Under the pieces are notes generated by a model. The model saw only the letters and a list, made by a program, of their open reading frames with translations, did not search any database and had not been told where the DNA came from. Source: Martinezella rhizogenes (GTDB lineage: Bacteria > Pseudomonadota > Alphaproteobacteria > Rhizobiales > Rhizobiaceae). From it: a DNA stretch of 64,000 bases. The translations under genes and the position numbers were made by a program. Positions 47,639 through 56,152 of this stretch are shown here, one piece after another. The first letter of the stretch is position 1. Every line of letters begins with the position of its first letter. The stretch lies in contig JAAMEZ010000014.1 of NCBI GenBank assembly GCA_013322215.1, positions 248,001 through 312,000 on the forward strand. Reading direction: 5' to 3'.

Positions 47639-47659
47639 GTTCCTCCCACCGGGAGGAAC
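47639..47659 (+). terminator. Terminator-like hairpin after the polyol operon
   Basis: GTTCCTCCC and GGGAGGAAC (9-bp perfect arms, 3-base loop) lie 6 bases after the dehydrogenase stop and are followed by TCTCTTTT. A second imperfect hairpin (TTTCCC/GGGAAA) follows at once. This looks like a rho-independent terminator separating the catabolic operon from its LacI regulator. Confidence 0.65.
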
Positions 47660-47720
47660 TCTCTTTTCCCTCGGGAAAGAGTCGGATAGACACTTTTCTA
47701 TAGAGTCTGGAGACAAAGTC

Positions 47721-48764
47721 GTGCCGAAACCGATCAAGACAATGGAGGATTTCTCGGAGTTCGTCGGCCTTTCTCGCCCCACAGTGTCCAAATACTTCAA
47801 CGATCCGAGTTCAGTCCGAAAGAAAACGCGCGAGACTATCGAAGTTGCGCTCAAGAAATCAGGGTTTCGGCCAAACCTCTTCGCCGTCAACCTCAATCGG
47901 CGCCGGACCAATATCGTCGGGATCGTCATTCCAAATTCGATCGACCAGTTTTATATGGCGCTCACCCGAAGGATTGAAGCGCTGGCGACAGAAGCGGGGT
48001 TTTTCCCACTTGTCTTGTCGACGGACGGGCAGTCCGACCTTGAGGACAGGGCGATCCGCACCCTCAAATCGTTGAACGTGGCCGGTGCGATCATCGCGCC
48101 GCTTGGGGTGGAGTCCCACCAGCAGACTCTGGCGGAATACGGCAGAAGTGTTCCGCTTGTTTACGTGGATTCGCCATTGGATGACACTTCCGCTTTCGTC
48201 GGTACCGATAATCAGCAAAGCTTTGGGCTGATCGTCGACTATCTGTGCCGGTCGGGCGAGCCACCGGGCTATCTCGGAATGCCCGATGTGAACACGAACG
48301 CCCGTACGCGCGAAGCTGCATATGTCAACGCGATGATGCGGTTCGGGTTGACGCCACACATCCTGCCTACGGCAAAAATCCGCACTTGGGATTTCGAAAG
48401 ATTCGGCTTCGACGAGATGATGCGGCTCACCGACCTGAAACGATTGCCGACGAAAACCATTCTTTGCGCAAACGACCGAATTGCGTTCGGTGCGATCGCC
48501 GCTGCCTACAAGATGGGCCTTAAAGTTGGACATGGTACGACGTCCGACATCCGCATTGCCGGACATGACGATCATCCCCTGTCGAGATACGCATGTCCGC
48601 CGATCACGACGGTCGCGCAGAATGTCAGCGAAATCGGCAGACGGGCTGTTGATATGCTTCTCAGCATGCTCGGCGACAATGATGAGAGCGATAATAGAGT
48701 CGATGCGACCTCGACTGCGCGCTTTCTATTATCCGCCGACCTCATGCTGCGCGAATCGGCCTAG
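47721..48764 (+). CDS. LacI-family transcriptional regulator of the polyol operon
   Basis: A 347-residue LacI/GalR regulator. Its helix-turn-helix (MEDFSEFVGLSRPTVSKYFNDP) and hinge (SGFRPNLFAVNLNRRR) are followed by a sugar-binding-protein-like effector domain. GTG 47721 is used because GGAGA is placed ten bases before it and no ATG fits. It sits at the end of the polyol operon with its own short leader. It is the best candidate to bind the TTACGCACGTAA-like sites at 41253-41460. Confidence 0.9.
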   Translation: MPKPIKTMEDFSEFVGLSRPTVSKYFNDPSSVRKKTRETIEVALKKSGFRPNLFAVNLNRRRTNIVGIVIPNSIDQFYMALTRRIEALATEAGFFPLVLSTDGQSDLEDRAIRTLKSLNVAGAIIAPLGVESHQQTLAEYGRSVPLVYVDSPLDDTSAFVGTDNQQSFGLIVDYLCRSGEPPGYLGMPDVNTNARTREAAYVNAMMRFGLTPHILPTAKIRTWDFERFGFDEMMRLTDLKRLPTKTILCANDRIAFGAIAAAYKMGLKVGHGTTSDIRIAGHDDHPLSRYACPPITTVAQNVSEIGRRAVDMLLSMLGDNDESDNRVDATSTARFLLSADLMLRESA

Positions 48765-48864
48765 TAACGAAGCTCGGCATAAACCGGGGGTGGAAAGCTG
48801 CCATATGGCCTGCTCAACGCGTCGCTGACCGCCCCAATCGCAGCTTTTGCCTTCGTCATCCCAT

Positions 48865-48889
48865 CCCCATGTTCCTTCCCATGGGGTTT
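48865..48889 (+). terminator. Terminator-like hairpin after the LacI gene
   Basis: CCCCATG (48865-48871) and CATGGGG (48880-48886) enclose an 8-base loop and are followed by TTT. It lies 100 bases after the LacI stop, before the convergent oxidoreductase gene. A weak bidirectional terminator is likely. Confidence 0.5.
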
Positions 48890-48907
48890 GAGCGAGGCTC
48901 ATTACAT

Positions 48908-49807
48908 TCAGTGCTTTAGTACGATTTTGCCTTGAGCTCCGGCAGCAAGCACGCTGTGTGCCGCACCGATCTCCCTTAACTCGAAAGAATGCGATATGGG
49001 TATGATGAGCACCTTCCGGGCTGCAGCATCGAGTACCGCGTCGAGTGTGGAAGCATCCGTTCGATGGTAGAGCTCGTGGATGGTAACGCGATTGTTCCTG
49101 GCGCTGTCAGGCACCGGAACGATGCTCGCGACTTGTCCATTATCGACAACGTGTCCGATCAGGTTTCCGGCCACGGGAGCCGCGGCGCTAATGGCATATC
49201 GAAAGGTAGGCTTCTGTGCCGCGACGGTGATATCCAAGGCCTCCCCAGCCAGCTCACGGGCCTCATCCAGCCGCTCCGGTCGAACACCCGCCACCGGCTC
49301 AGCGCCGAGTTGCTTCAGGTATTGGATTGCCGCCCGGCCGACAGAACCCAAGCCACCCGAGATCAATACGCGGTCGCCTGCGCCAATCCCGAGGGCCTCC
49401 ACGGTCTGCCGTCCGGTAAGGCCTGCCTTTACCAAGGCTGCCCCTTCCTCAAAACTCAGCGCGGCCGGCAACTTGGCAACCGAGGTGGCGGGAACGACAC
49501 CAAACTCGGCATGGGCGCCTTTGCCATTTGGTGAGAAATCGGCGACAACCCGGTCACCGACCGCCAAACCCGTCACGCCTTCGCCAATTTCCGATATCGT
49601 GCCTGCAGCATCTCCACCCAATACTGCCGGCAGCGAAAGCGGTATGTATTGCGCCATGAAGCCTTGACGCAGGATGAGATCGAATGGATTGACTGCGGAT
49701 ACTTCGATCTTGATCAGAACCTCGCCGGCACCCGGCTTTGGCGTCGGGATATCCTCGATCTCGAATTGATCGATACCGCCATATGATTTGAGAAGCACAG
49801 CCTTCAT
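48908..49807 (-). CDS. Quinone oxidoreductase-like, zinc-free MDR family protein
   Basis: A 299-residue medium-chain reductase without zinc ligands: the GHE motif is replaced (LGGDAAG) and no structural Cys cluster is present. The nucleotide site is GGLGSVG in the middle. Such proteins reduce quinones or enones with NADPH. ATG 49807 follows GGAGACGAGTG; a longer frame to 49897 ignores this. It lies 168 bp after the DoxX gene on the same strand, behind a strong hairpin, so it may have partly independent expression. Confidence 0.88.
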   Translation of the reverse strand: MKAVLLKSYGGIDQFEIEDIPTPKPGAGEVLIKIEVSAVNPFDLILRQGFMAQYIPLSLPAVLGGDAAGTISEIGEGVTGLAVGDRVVADFSPNGKGAHAEFGVVPATSVAKLPAALSFEEGAALVKAGLTGRQTVEALGIGAGDRVLISGGLGSVGRAAIQYLKQLGAEPVAGVRPERLDEARELAGEALDITVAAQKPTFRYAISAAAPVAGNLIGHVVDNGQVASIVPVPDSARNNRVTIHELYHRTDASTLDAVLDAAARKVLIIPISHSFELREIGAAHSVLAAGAQGKIVLKH

Positions 49808-49939
49808 CACTCGTCTCCAAGGGCTCTCTATTGATTTCACGCAATTCAGCCCTGTTGCGGAACGACGGCAACGTTTGGAACGAAAGCCTAATCGCATCGG
49901 CAGCTACGGCTACGCCGGCTGTCAGGGCTCAACCTTGGC

Positions 49940-49971
49940 AAGGTGCTCTCGTCGCAGGGCGAGAGCACCTT
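49940..49971 (-). terminator. Strong hairpin just after the DoxX gene
   Basis: AAGGTGCTCTCG (49940-49951) and its exact complement (49960-49971) enclose an 8-base loop, only four bases beyond the DoxX stop. There is no long T-run. It likely acts as a terminator or 3' stabiliser separating the dioxygenase/glutaredoxin/DoxX genes from the quinone oxidoreductase. Confidence 0.65.
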
Positions 49972-49975
49972 TGCC

Positions 49976-50398
49976 TTATGCACCTTCGGTCAGCGACATC
50001 TGCTTCGAAGACGGACGCAGGACATTGTCCAGGGCCCAGCTACCGGCGCCGGCAAAGGCAATGAAGAGGAAGATGAAGCAGAACATGATCGCTGCCTCAC
50101 CCATATTGAGTGCCGGCCAGAAGCCTTGCGGGGCATGCGCCATCCAGTAGGCGGCTGCCATTTCGCCGGAGGCGATGAAAGCGGCGATGCGCGTGAAGAG
50201 GCCGACAGTCATCAGCAATCCGGTGACGATCTCGATTGCGCCGGCGGCAAGCATGATGGCCGGCAACGGATAGGTCACGCCCGGAATTGCTGCCGGGAAC
50301 TGGAAGAATTTCATAGTCGCATGTTCGAGGAACAGCAGTGCGGTCACGATCCGCAGGATCGCAAGAACGTGAGGGGTCCATTTCGTGGTATTCAACAT
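49976..50398 (-). CDS. DoxX-family membrane protein
   Basis: A 140-residue integral membrane protein with four hydrophobic segments and the family start LAILRIVTALLFLEHATMKFF. DoxX-like proteins are linked to thiol/quinone redox balance but their biochemical role is often unclear. It is 30 bp downstream of the glutaredoxin-like gene and shares its direction. AGGAG precedes the ATG at 50398. Confidence 0.88.
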   Translation of the reverse strand: MLNTTKWTPHVLAILRIVTALLFLEHATMKFFQFPAAIPGVTYPLPAIMLAAGAIEIVTGLLMTVGLFTRIAAFIASGEMAAAYWMAHAPQGFWPALNMGEAAIMFCFIFLFIAFAGAGSWALDNVLRPSSKQMSLTEGA

Positions 50399-50428
50399 GG
50401 TATTTCTCCTGAATGGCCGCCGAGATCG

Positions 50429-50800
50429 TCAGGCAGCAGTGGCTTTGAGTTCGAAATTTTCCTTCCAGAGCGCCATCATCGGCTTGAGCGCGCCTTCGAC
50501 GTAACTGGTGAGCACAGGCATATCGACGGGATCACGACCTACCCTGGCGGCAAGAAGCGCGATGATCGCATCAGATTCGGTCAGATAGCGACCTGGCTCG
50601 AGCTGAGCGGCAGGGAAGCTCACTTTGTCGAGCTGCCGGGCAAGTTCGGAGCGTATGTCATCCTCCAGCTGCGATCCCGGCTCGAATTCGTGAATTGCAA
50701 CGGCATCCATCAAGCCGGCCTCCAGCAGGAACAGCTTCACCTTGAGACAAAACGGGCAACTCCTCTTGACGTAGATAACCGGCTTCGACGGCTCGCTCAT
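50429..50800 (-). CDS. Glutaredoxin / GST N-terminal-like protein
   Basis: A 123-residue thioredoxin-fold protein with the redox motif CPFC (Cys15, Cys18) after the first strand (VIYVKRSCPFC), as in glutaredoxins. It continues with a region like the glutathione S-transferase N-terminal domain, including a LTESDAIIALLA block that resembles the glutathione-binding ESxAI motif. It probably reduces a mixed disulfide or quinone adduct. Its start overlaps the dioxygenase stop by four bases, so the two are made together. Confidence 0.85.
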   Translation of the reverse strand: MSEPSKPVIYVKRSCPFCLKVKLFLLEAGLMDAVAIHEFEPGSQLEDDIRSELARQLDKVSFPAAQLEPGRYLTESDAIIALLAARVGRDPVDMPVLTSYVEGALKPMMALWKENFELKATAA

Positions 50801-51654
50801 CTTGCGTCTCCATCGACTGTTGCCGGCACGGGCGCATCGCCGAAGCGGAAGCTTGAGGCAGTAAGCCCGCCGGCGAAGTCAGTCTGATGGTAGGTGACGG
50901 CGCCGGGCTCGTCCCTTGCGGCACCAACGGCCACCATCAGCGGAATGAGATGATCCTCGCGCGGATGTGCAGCGCGGGCTGACGGGGCCAGCTCCCATTC
51001 GAGCAGGAGTTTTGCGCGCTCGTAAGGAGATGAATGAATCAGCGTCTGCTGGAGCCAGGCGTCGAACTGGCGGGACGGCTCGCAGCCCTCTCTCCCGCGC
51101 ATCGCCGGCAGATTGTGGTAGCTGAGACCGCTTCCGATAATCAGCACACCCTCGTCGCGCAGTGACGCCAGCGCCCGCCCAACCTCGAGATGCAAGGCCG
51201 GATCGTAGCCAACATCCAGAGACAGCTGAACGACCGGAATGCTTTCCTCCGGATAAAGCGGCTTCAGGATGCTGAAAGTCCCGTGATCAAAGCCGCGGGT
51301 CGGATCGAGCCCTGCCTCGACCCCGCGCGCATGCAGCAAAGCCTGTACCCGCTTGGCAAGCTCGGGTTCTCCCGGAGCGCCATATTTGATGTGATAGAGA
51401 TACTCCGGAAAGCCATGATAGTCGTAAACCATCCCCGGATGGGCGCCCGACGATATGGAAAAGCCCTGTTCTTCCCAATGGCCGGAGACAACCAGGATCG
51501 CCCGGACCGCATTTCCCAGCTCGGCACGCATCTCGATCAGAGATTGCTCAAGCTTGTCGAAATTATTGCGGAATTCACCGCTCATGTAAGGCCAGGGGCC
51601 GCCGCCGTGACTGATGAAGTAGGTCGGAAGACGAAGCTTTTTCACGTGTTTCAT
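50797..51654 (-). CDS. DODA-type extradiol aromatic ring-opening dioxygenase
   Basis: A 285-residue class III extradiol dioxygenase (LigB-like, DODA/YgiD group) that would cleave a catechol ring with iron or zinc. Metal His residues appear in ISHGGGPW (His16), VSGHWE (His59) and AAHPREDHLIP; the GFDHGTF motif carries another conserved His. It heads an operon with a glutaredoxin-like protein and DoxX, and is divergent from a LysR regulator. The substrate could be a plant phenolic. Proteins of this group often lack proven activity. Confidence 0.9.
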   Translation of the reverse strand: MKHVKKLRLPTYFISHGGGPWPYMSGEFRNNFDKLEQSLIEMRAELGNAVRAILVVSGHWEEQGFSISSGAHPGMVYDYHGFPEYLYHIKYGAPGEPELAKRVQALLHARGVEAGLDPTRGFDHGTFSILKPLYPEESIPVVQLSLDVGYDPALHLEVGRALASLRDEGVLIIGSGLSYHNLPAMRGREGCEPSRQFDAWLQQTLIHSSPYERAKLLLEWELAPSARAAHPREDHLIPLMVAVGAARDEPGAVTYHQTDFAGGLTASSFRFGDAPVPATVDGDAR

Positions 51655-51796
51655 CCTTGTCGCGGGGCACTCACCATCAAAGTCGAAACCGGAGAGAGTG
51701 ATGTGCCAGGCCGTGTGATCTGGCCAAACTAACTTTTCTCATTTATTGATCAATGCAGCTTACATTGAAGAAACATTTCCTATGAGTTGATGATCC
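51655..51796. promoter_or_regulatory. Divergent promoter, dioxygenase / LysR
   Basis: A 142-bp gap with TTGATCAA (51746-51753), a perfect 8-bp palindrome near the LysR start and a reasonable core for its binding site. Promoter hexamers were not assigned. Confidence 0.4.
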
Positions 51797-52711
51797 ATGG
51801 ATACGCTAACGAGCTTGCGAGTCTTTTGCGCGGTGGCGGAGTTTAAGAGCTTCACAGCGGCTGCCGATCGGCTTGGCCTCTCGCCGGCAATGGCGAGCAA
51901 ACATGTGATGCACCTTGAGAGCCGGCTGGGAACCCGGCTACTGAACCGAACCAGCCGGCATGTCAGTATGACGGAGAGCGGCATGCTCTATTTCAATCAG
52001 GCCCGGCAGATGCTTGATGGACTGGACGAGGTGGAGGCGGCCGTCAGCAACGTCACCGTCATGCCGCGTGGAACCTTGCGGCTTAGCGCACCGGTATGGG
52101 CGGCAAACGCGCTTATCGCGCGGATGATCGCCGAATATCACCAGCGCTATCCCGACGTGCGCTTCGACATGGATCTCAGCGGTCGGATCGTCAATCTCGT
52201 CGACGAGGGCTTCGACCTCGCCCTGCGGGCGACCTCCCCCGAGCGGCTCGATCCCAATCTCATCGCCCGACCATTGATGCGCGTTGCTTTTCATCTCGTC
52301 GGATCTCCAGCCTATCTGTCACGCACAGGCCGGCCGAGAGCGCTGGCCGATCTCAATGGTCACTCGCTACTGGCCTATAGCGGGATGAACGCGAACGGCA
52401 GCATAGCCGTCGCCGGGCAGGACGGCACTCAGACCGTGAACTTCCGTCCTGTCATGCAAAGCGAAAACGAGATCATGCTGCATCTGGCTGCGCTCGAGGG
52501 CATGGGGCTGGTTTTCCTGCCGATGTGGATGACGCAAACCGATATCTCCGATGGCCGATTGGAGATGGTGCTGCCGAAAGCCGTGACATTCGACGCCACA
52601 CTGCATGCGGTCTATCCCAGCAGGAAATATCTTTCCGCGAAGGTTCGAACCTTCATCGACTTCCTCGCTTCGCGGCCGAACCTGTGCTCGGAAGCGGCTG
52701 AAGACCGCTGA
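51797..52711 (+). CDS. LysR-family transcriptional regulator (copy 3)
   Basis: A 304-residue LysR regulator with winged helix SFTAAADRLGLSPAMASKHVMHLE and the effector domain. It belongs to the CrgA/AaeR-like group (GTLRLSAPVWAA, LDPNLIARPL) and is not close to copies 1 and 2. It is divergent from the DODA/glutaredoxin/DoxX operon, which it probably controls in response to an aromatic or electrophilic compound. The ligand is inferred. Confidence 0.93.
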   Translation: MDTLTSLRVFCAVAEFKSFTAAADRLGLSPAMASKHVMHLESRLGTRLLNRTSRHVSMTESGMLYFNQARQMLDGLDEVEAAVSNVTVMPRGTLRLSAPVWAANALIARMIAEYHQRYPDVRFDMDLSGRIVNLVDEGFDLALRATSPERLDPNLIARPLMRVAFHLVGSPAYLSRTGRPRALADLNGHSLLAYSGMNANGSIAVAGQDGTQTVNFRPVMQSENEIMLHLAALEGMGLVFLPMWMTQTDISDGRLEMVLPKAVTFDATLHAVYPSRKYLSAKVRTFIDFLASRPNLCSEAAEDR

Positions 52712-52973
52712 CCGCATAGCCCCATTTCAGCTGGATGTTTCCTGCGAAATCTTGCGGCTTTGGAGGCGGCGAACGCGTGGCACCATTGTCATATCCGGCA
52801 ACCGGTCGACCTTGCTCTTTTTGACGCTCTTCCGGTGCTTTTCGCCGCTGCAACAAAACTGAATATGAAAGCACACACAGCAATCTTGCGGACGGCATAG
52901 TCACCCTATGAGCCGGGCCGATGCGACACGCGAACGCCCTTCTGTTGGTGCAAGAACATGAGGCACTGCCATT

Positions 52974-53588
52974 ATGCATATCAAGCTTTTCGTCGTCGGC
53001 GCTCTGGCGTCATTCCTGGCCGTTCCGGCCCTCGCCGCCGATCTCACCTATGAACATCCCGCACCAACCGCCGAGCAGGGTCCTTCAGCCTATGACTGGT
53101 CCGGCTTCTATCTCGGTGGACAGGGCGGTTATGTCTGGAACAAGGGGACCGTTTTGGGCACCGACAGCAATCTCGACGGCGGCACGGCCGGCGTTCATGC
53201 CGGATATAATTTCCAATCCGGCAATATCGTCTACGGTATCGAAAACGACTTCAACTACAATTTCAAGGACAAGAAGGAAGCGAATCTCGAATGGGATGCG
53301 TCGGGCCGCGCTCGCGTCGGTTACGCCCTGGACCGCACGCTGCTCTTCGCGACAGCCGGTGTCGCTGCTGCCGGCGGCAAGGTTGATGTTTCTGGCGTCG
53401 GGAAAAAGGACGATATTCTGATCGGCTGGACCGCCGGCGGCGGCATCGAGCACGCGCTGACCGATAATGTCATCGTTCGCGGCGAATACCGTTATTCCGA
53501 TTTCGGAAACAAGGATTTCGGGTCGGCGATCGGGGACTTCGGCGCCACTCAGAACAAGGTCCTTGTCGGCGCAAGCTATAAGTTCTGA
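52974..53588 (+). CDS. Omp25/Omp31-like outer-membrane beta-barrel protein
   Basis: A 204-residue protein with a Sec signal peptide ending PALAADL and the family block YDWSGFYLGGQGGYVWNKG near 40-58. It alternates hydrophobic strands (RARVGYAL, EYRYSDFG) and ends in the outer-membrane signature VGASYKF. This matches the eight-stranded porin-like Omp25/Omp31/RopB barrel family of rhizobia and Brucella, involved in envelope integrity. It is monocistronic; an IS-like element sits 12 bp after its stop, interrupting its 3' flank. Confidence 0.9.
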   Translation: MHIKLFVVGALASFLAVPALAADLTYEHPAPTAEQGPSAYDWSGFYLGGQGGYVWNKGTVLGTDSNLDGGTAGVHAGYNFQSGNIVYGIENDFNYNFKDKKEANLEWDASGRARVGYALDRTLLFATAGVAAAGGKVDVSGVGKKDDILIGWTAGGGIEHALTDNVIVRGEYRYSDFGNKDFGSAIGDFGATQNKVLVGASYKF

Positions 53589-53592
53589 AAGA

Positions 53593-53600
53593 ACGAACAG
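53593..53600. repeat. Target-site duplication, left copy (ACGAACAG)
   Basis: The octamer ACGAACAG directly precedes the left inverted repeat and recurs exactly at 56115-56122 after the outer right end. Eight base pairs is the usual duplication size for IS1595-family elements. It therefore marks the outer borders of the inserted unit. Confidence 0.85.
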
Positions 53601-53685
53601 GGCCTTTATCAACCAAAGATAGCAAATTCCTTTTAATATAGGATATTCGGTGCGATTCTTCGGTCCGCTCCGGAGATGACGATTA

Positions 53686-54782
53686 TGTCTGAAATGATAG
53701 TGGCAACGCTTTCCAATACTCGAACAGTTGAAGACATGATTGCTGCATTCCGAGACGAAGAGCATTGCTGTCGTTTGCTGGAGGGCATGGTGTGGCCGAA
53801 TGGTAGGATCTGCCCGGCCGTGGTTACAAACACTCGATCGCGATAGCTGGCCGGGACGTAGGCAAGCACCGTGCACGTCCCGGCCTCTATCAATGCTCCA
53901 AGCAGTGATTGCCGTTTCCAGTTCATGGTGACAACGCACACGCCTCTGCATGCCACGAAACTTCCCTTGCGCACATGGCTCAAGGCGATGTGGCTGTTGC
54001 TGCAATCGGACAAAGGCTTGTCCTCGATCCGTCTCGCCGAGACACTCGGGGTGAGCCAACCGACCGCCTGGCGGAGCGGTCATGCGCTGCGCCTCATGGT
54101 AGCGCGCGAGCACATGCTCGATAGCACGGTGGAAGTTGACCATTTCTATCTTGGTGGAGGGCCAAGAAAGCAGCCTGATGGGCCGCCACCGGGGCGAGGC
54201 CGCAAGGGGCAGGCAAAAACGGAAAAGACGCTGGTCGTGGGGATCGTGCAGCGACCGGCAGACGTCACTCCCGGGTCCAAAGCGGGTGACGCCCGCGCCG
54301 CTGTCGCAACCGGTCTTTCATTGCGTGCTGCCGTGAACGCAATGACAACACAAGTTGAGCTGCATGCGCACTTGATGAGTGATGAGGCTAAGGCGTTCGT
54401 GGCCATAGGCGAAAGCTTTGCCGCACACGAGACGGTCAACCACTCCAGCCGCGAATATGTCCGGGATTCCGTCCACGTCAATTCAGTTGAAGGGTTCAAC
54501 GCTCGAGTTCGGCGAACCATCGCAGGTGTTTTTCATCACATCAGCCCAGAACTTGCAGACCTTTATTTTCATGAAATCGGCTTCCGTTGGTCCCAGCGTA
54601 TTGTCACCGGCCAAGCCGTGCGAAAGAGCAGAAGCGGCAAGGAAAGCATGAAAAACCTCTGGTCACGGGTGCCGCTTGCGCTGCAGTTACTCCAGGTGTT
54701 CCGTGCTACCACTGACCGCCAAATGCGCCGAAGCCACGACGGCGGCATCAATATCAAATCCGCCGTGGCTGTCTTTGGTTGA
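53686..54782 (+). pseudogene. IS1595-family transposase, frameshifted
   Basis: An ISXO2-like DDE transposase. It starts MSEMIVATLSNTRTVEDMIAAF at 53686, but lacks one base after 53819 where CPACGYKH is expected, then gains one base near 53902, which restores frame. The zinc-ribbon segment (about 28 codons, ending ARPGLYQC) is therefore misread and hits a stop. The remainder (LHATKLPLRTWL, STVEVDHFYLGG, VHVNSVEGFNARVRRT) is intact to 54782 and retains the acidic catalytic positions. The element is probably immobile on its own, unless the distal frame is translated from an internal start. Confidence 0.8.
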
Positions 54783-54790
54783 TAAAGGCC
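54720..54790 (+). repeat. 71-bp IS right end, internal copy
   Basis: The last 71 bp of the IS core, including the final 21 transposase codons and the terminal inverted repeat (54768-54790). It is identical base for base to 56044-56114 in the same orientation. Eight bases beyond it read GCGTACGC, which does not match the left flank, so this copy was not the active border in the latest insertion. Confidence 0.9.
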
Positions 54791-54797
54791 GCGTACG

Positions 54798-55296
54798 CTA
54801 AGCTGGGGCAGTCCGTGAGCTCTCGTCTCGGGCCCACATAACAGTTTGTCGACTGGTCGCGAATTTCCTGGCTATCGCAGAAACGCTAATGCCCTTCGCG
54901 AGATCATCGCGCACATCCTGTTTCTGTTCTTGGCTGAGTGTGGACGGCCGGGCCGAGCGTCCTACCTTCTGATTTTACGCGCCTGAGGCCGGATTGGCTT
55001 CGCTCGATCAGCAAATCTCGCTCGAACTGAGCTACCGCATTAAGCACCTGCATGGTCATCGTGCCGGACGAGCTGGTGAGATCGGCGCCGCCGAGCGCCA
55101 GACAGTAGACCCTTACCCCCGTTTCGACGAGAGCCTTGACGGTTGTACTGACATCAATGGCGTCACGGCCGAGCCGATCGAGCTTGGTCACGATCAAAAT
55201 GTCCTCGGACTCCAGCTTGTCCATGAGCAGGGAGAGGCTGAGGGTGCGATGGCGGTGCTGCCCGAAACCGTCTCGGTGATGATCCGGCTGTCGCGA
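54798..55296 (-). pseudogene. Serine recombinase (resolvase/invertase) remnant
   Basis: A degenerate resolvase read leftward. A frame with ITETVSGSTA joins, after a frameshift near 55240, the central domain DILIVTKLDRLGRDAIDV and VLNAVAQFERDLLIERSQSGL. After a second frameshift near 54955 it continues into the helix-turn-helix GRPSTLSQEQKQDVRDDLAKG to a stop at 54798. The N-terminal catalytic-Ser region is missing, cut at the border with the LprI gene. It is cargo inside the IS-bounded unit and cannot be active. Confidence 0.78.
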
Positions 55297-55782
55297 TCAT
55301 GGTTCACAGGACAGATCGCCGCCTGGGCACTTGAGCTGCTCGGTCAGATCGCGGGTCCGCTGCTCAGTGAGCGCGATCGCGCACTCGCCGAGCAGCATCG
55401 ACATGATCGTGCCCTCTCGGCCGAGGCGATCCGGATCGCTTCCAGTTTCCAGGTTGCATTCGAGGTCACGAAATTTGAGCCATGCTTCCTGCGCGAGCTT
55501 CAGATTGCGCTTGCCAAGCGGTTCGAGCCTGGCGTCGAGAGCTGCATAGGCCTGATCCAGGGCGCTTTCCGCAGTCTTCAGCTTGCCGGCCGCGCAGAGG
55601 GTCTTAGCTGTCTGATTCGGCGCCTCGGCACAGAGAGCGGGGACGGCGGCAAAGCTTTGGGGACAAGGCAACATGCCTGCTGCAACGATTAGGACCCATA
55701 GGTATAGGGCCTGTGATGTGCGGCGACCTGGGCGTGCCCAACGGTGCGGGCGACTGCGAGGTCTCGAGATATGGCGTGCCAT
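55297..55782 (-). CDS. LprI/DUF1311-domain exported protein
   Basis: A 161-residue protein with a basic N-terminus and one hydrophobic segment (ALYLWVLIVAAGMLPCPQSFA) that can act as signal peptide or anchor. A DUF1311 (lysozyme-inhibitor LprI) domain follows, with QEAWLKFRDLECNLETG and five further Cys suited to disulfides. LprI proteins in other bacteria inhibit lysozyme. ATG 55782 was chosen without a strong ribosome site; 55818 is an alternative. It lies inside the transposon unit and is the only intact cargo gene, so it may have been acquired horizontally. Confidence 0.7.
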   Translation of the reverse strand: MARHISRPRSRPHRWARPGRRTSQALYLWVLIVAAGMLPCPQSFAAVPALCAEAPNQTAKTLCAAGKLKTAESALDQAYAALDARLEPLGKRNLKLAQEAWLKFRDLECNLETGSDPDRLGREGTIMSMLLGECAIALTEQRTRDLTEQLKCPGGDLSCEP

Positions 55783-56043
55783 TGCATCGATATCGCTCTG
55801 AAATGACGAGAGCTCCAATATCAGCTTCTCCTGTTGTTTGCGGTCCGCAAGAAGCTGCCGGCCAAGAGCAATGCAGCGGAGGGATCGCCGATATCTGCCG
55901 ATCTATAATCATTAGTGCAGGCAACACGGGATGACAATAAGGAGCCGAAAAAACGATATAGAAGAAAATTTACATGTTTGGCTCGGGTACGTGATTGGTC
56001 CACTCGGCATTCGTCCTTCGATATCGTTCCGGGGTCAGGCCGG

Positions 56044-56114
56044 CAAATGCGCCGAAGCCACGACGGCGGCATCAATATCAAATCCGCCGTGGCTGTCTTT
56101 GGTTGATAAAGGCC
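56044..56114 (+). repeat. 71-bp IS right end, outer copy
   Basis: Identical to 54720-54790. It ends in the terminal inverted repeat (56092-56114) and is followed directly by ACGAACAG (56115-56122), the match to the left-hand duplication. It re-encodes the final transposase residues without the rest of the gene. Confidence 0.9.
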
Positions 56115-56122
56115 ACGAACAG
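56115..56122. repeat. Target-site duplication, right copy (ACGAACAG)
   Basis: An exact repeat of the octamer at 53593-53600. It shows that the right border used in transposition was the outer copy of the right end. Confidence 0.85.
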
Positions 56123-56152
56123 TAAGCGGTGCCGGCCAAGACCGGCAGACAA

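Larger units (their letters stand above)
53601..56114. mobile_element. IS1595-like transposon unit with internal duplicate end and cargo
   Basis: A 2514-bp unit bounded by 23-bp inverted repeats (left 53601-53623; outer right 56092-56114; 22 of 23 positions match) and an 8-bp target duplication. Inside are an IS1595-family transposase gene, a second internal copy of the right end (54720-54790, 71 bp identical to 56044-56114), a serine-recombinase remnant, and an LprI-domain gene. The internal end has no matching duplication. The outer pair therefore made the present insertion. Cargo-bearing elements are known in the IS1595 family. Confidence 0.82.

Noticed and set aside
53601..54790. A simple 1.19-kb IS as the inserted unit
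   Set aside because: Its inner right end is not followed by the left-flank octamer; the matching duplication lies beyond the outer copy at 56114.
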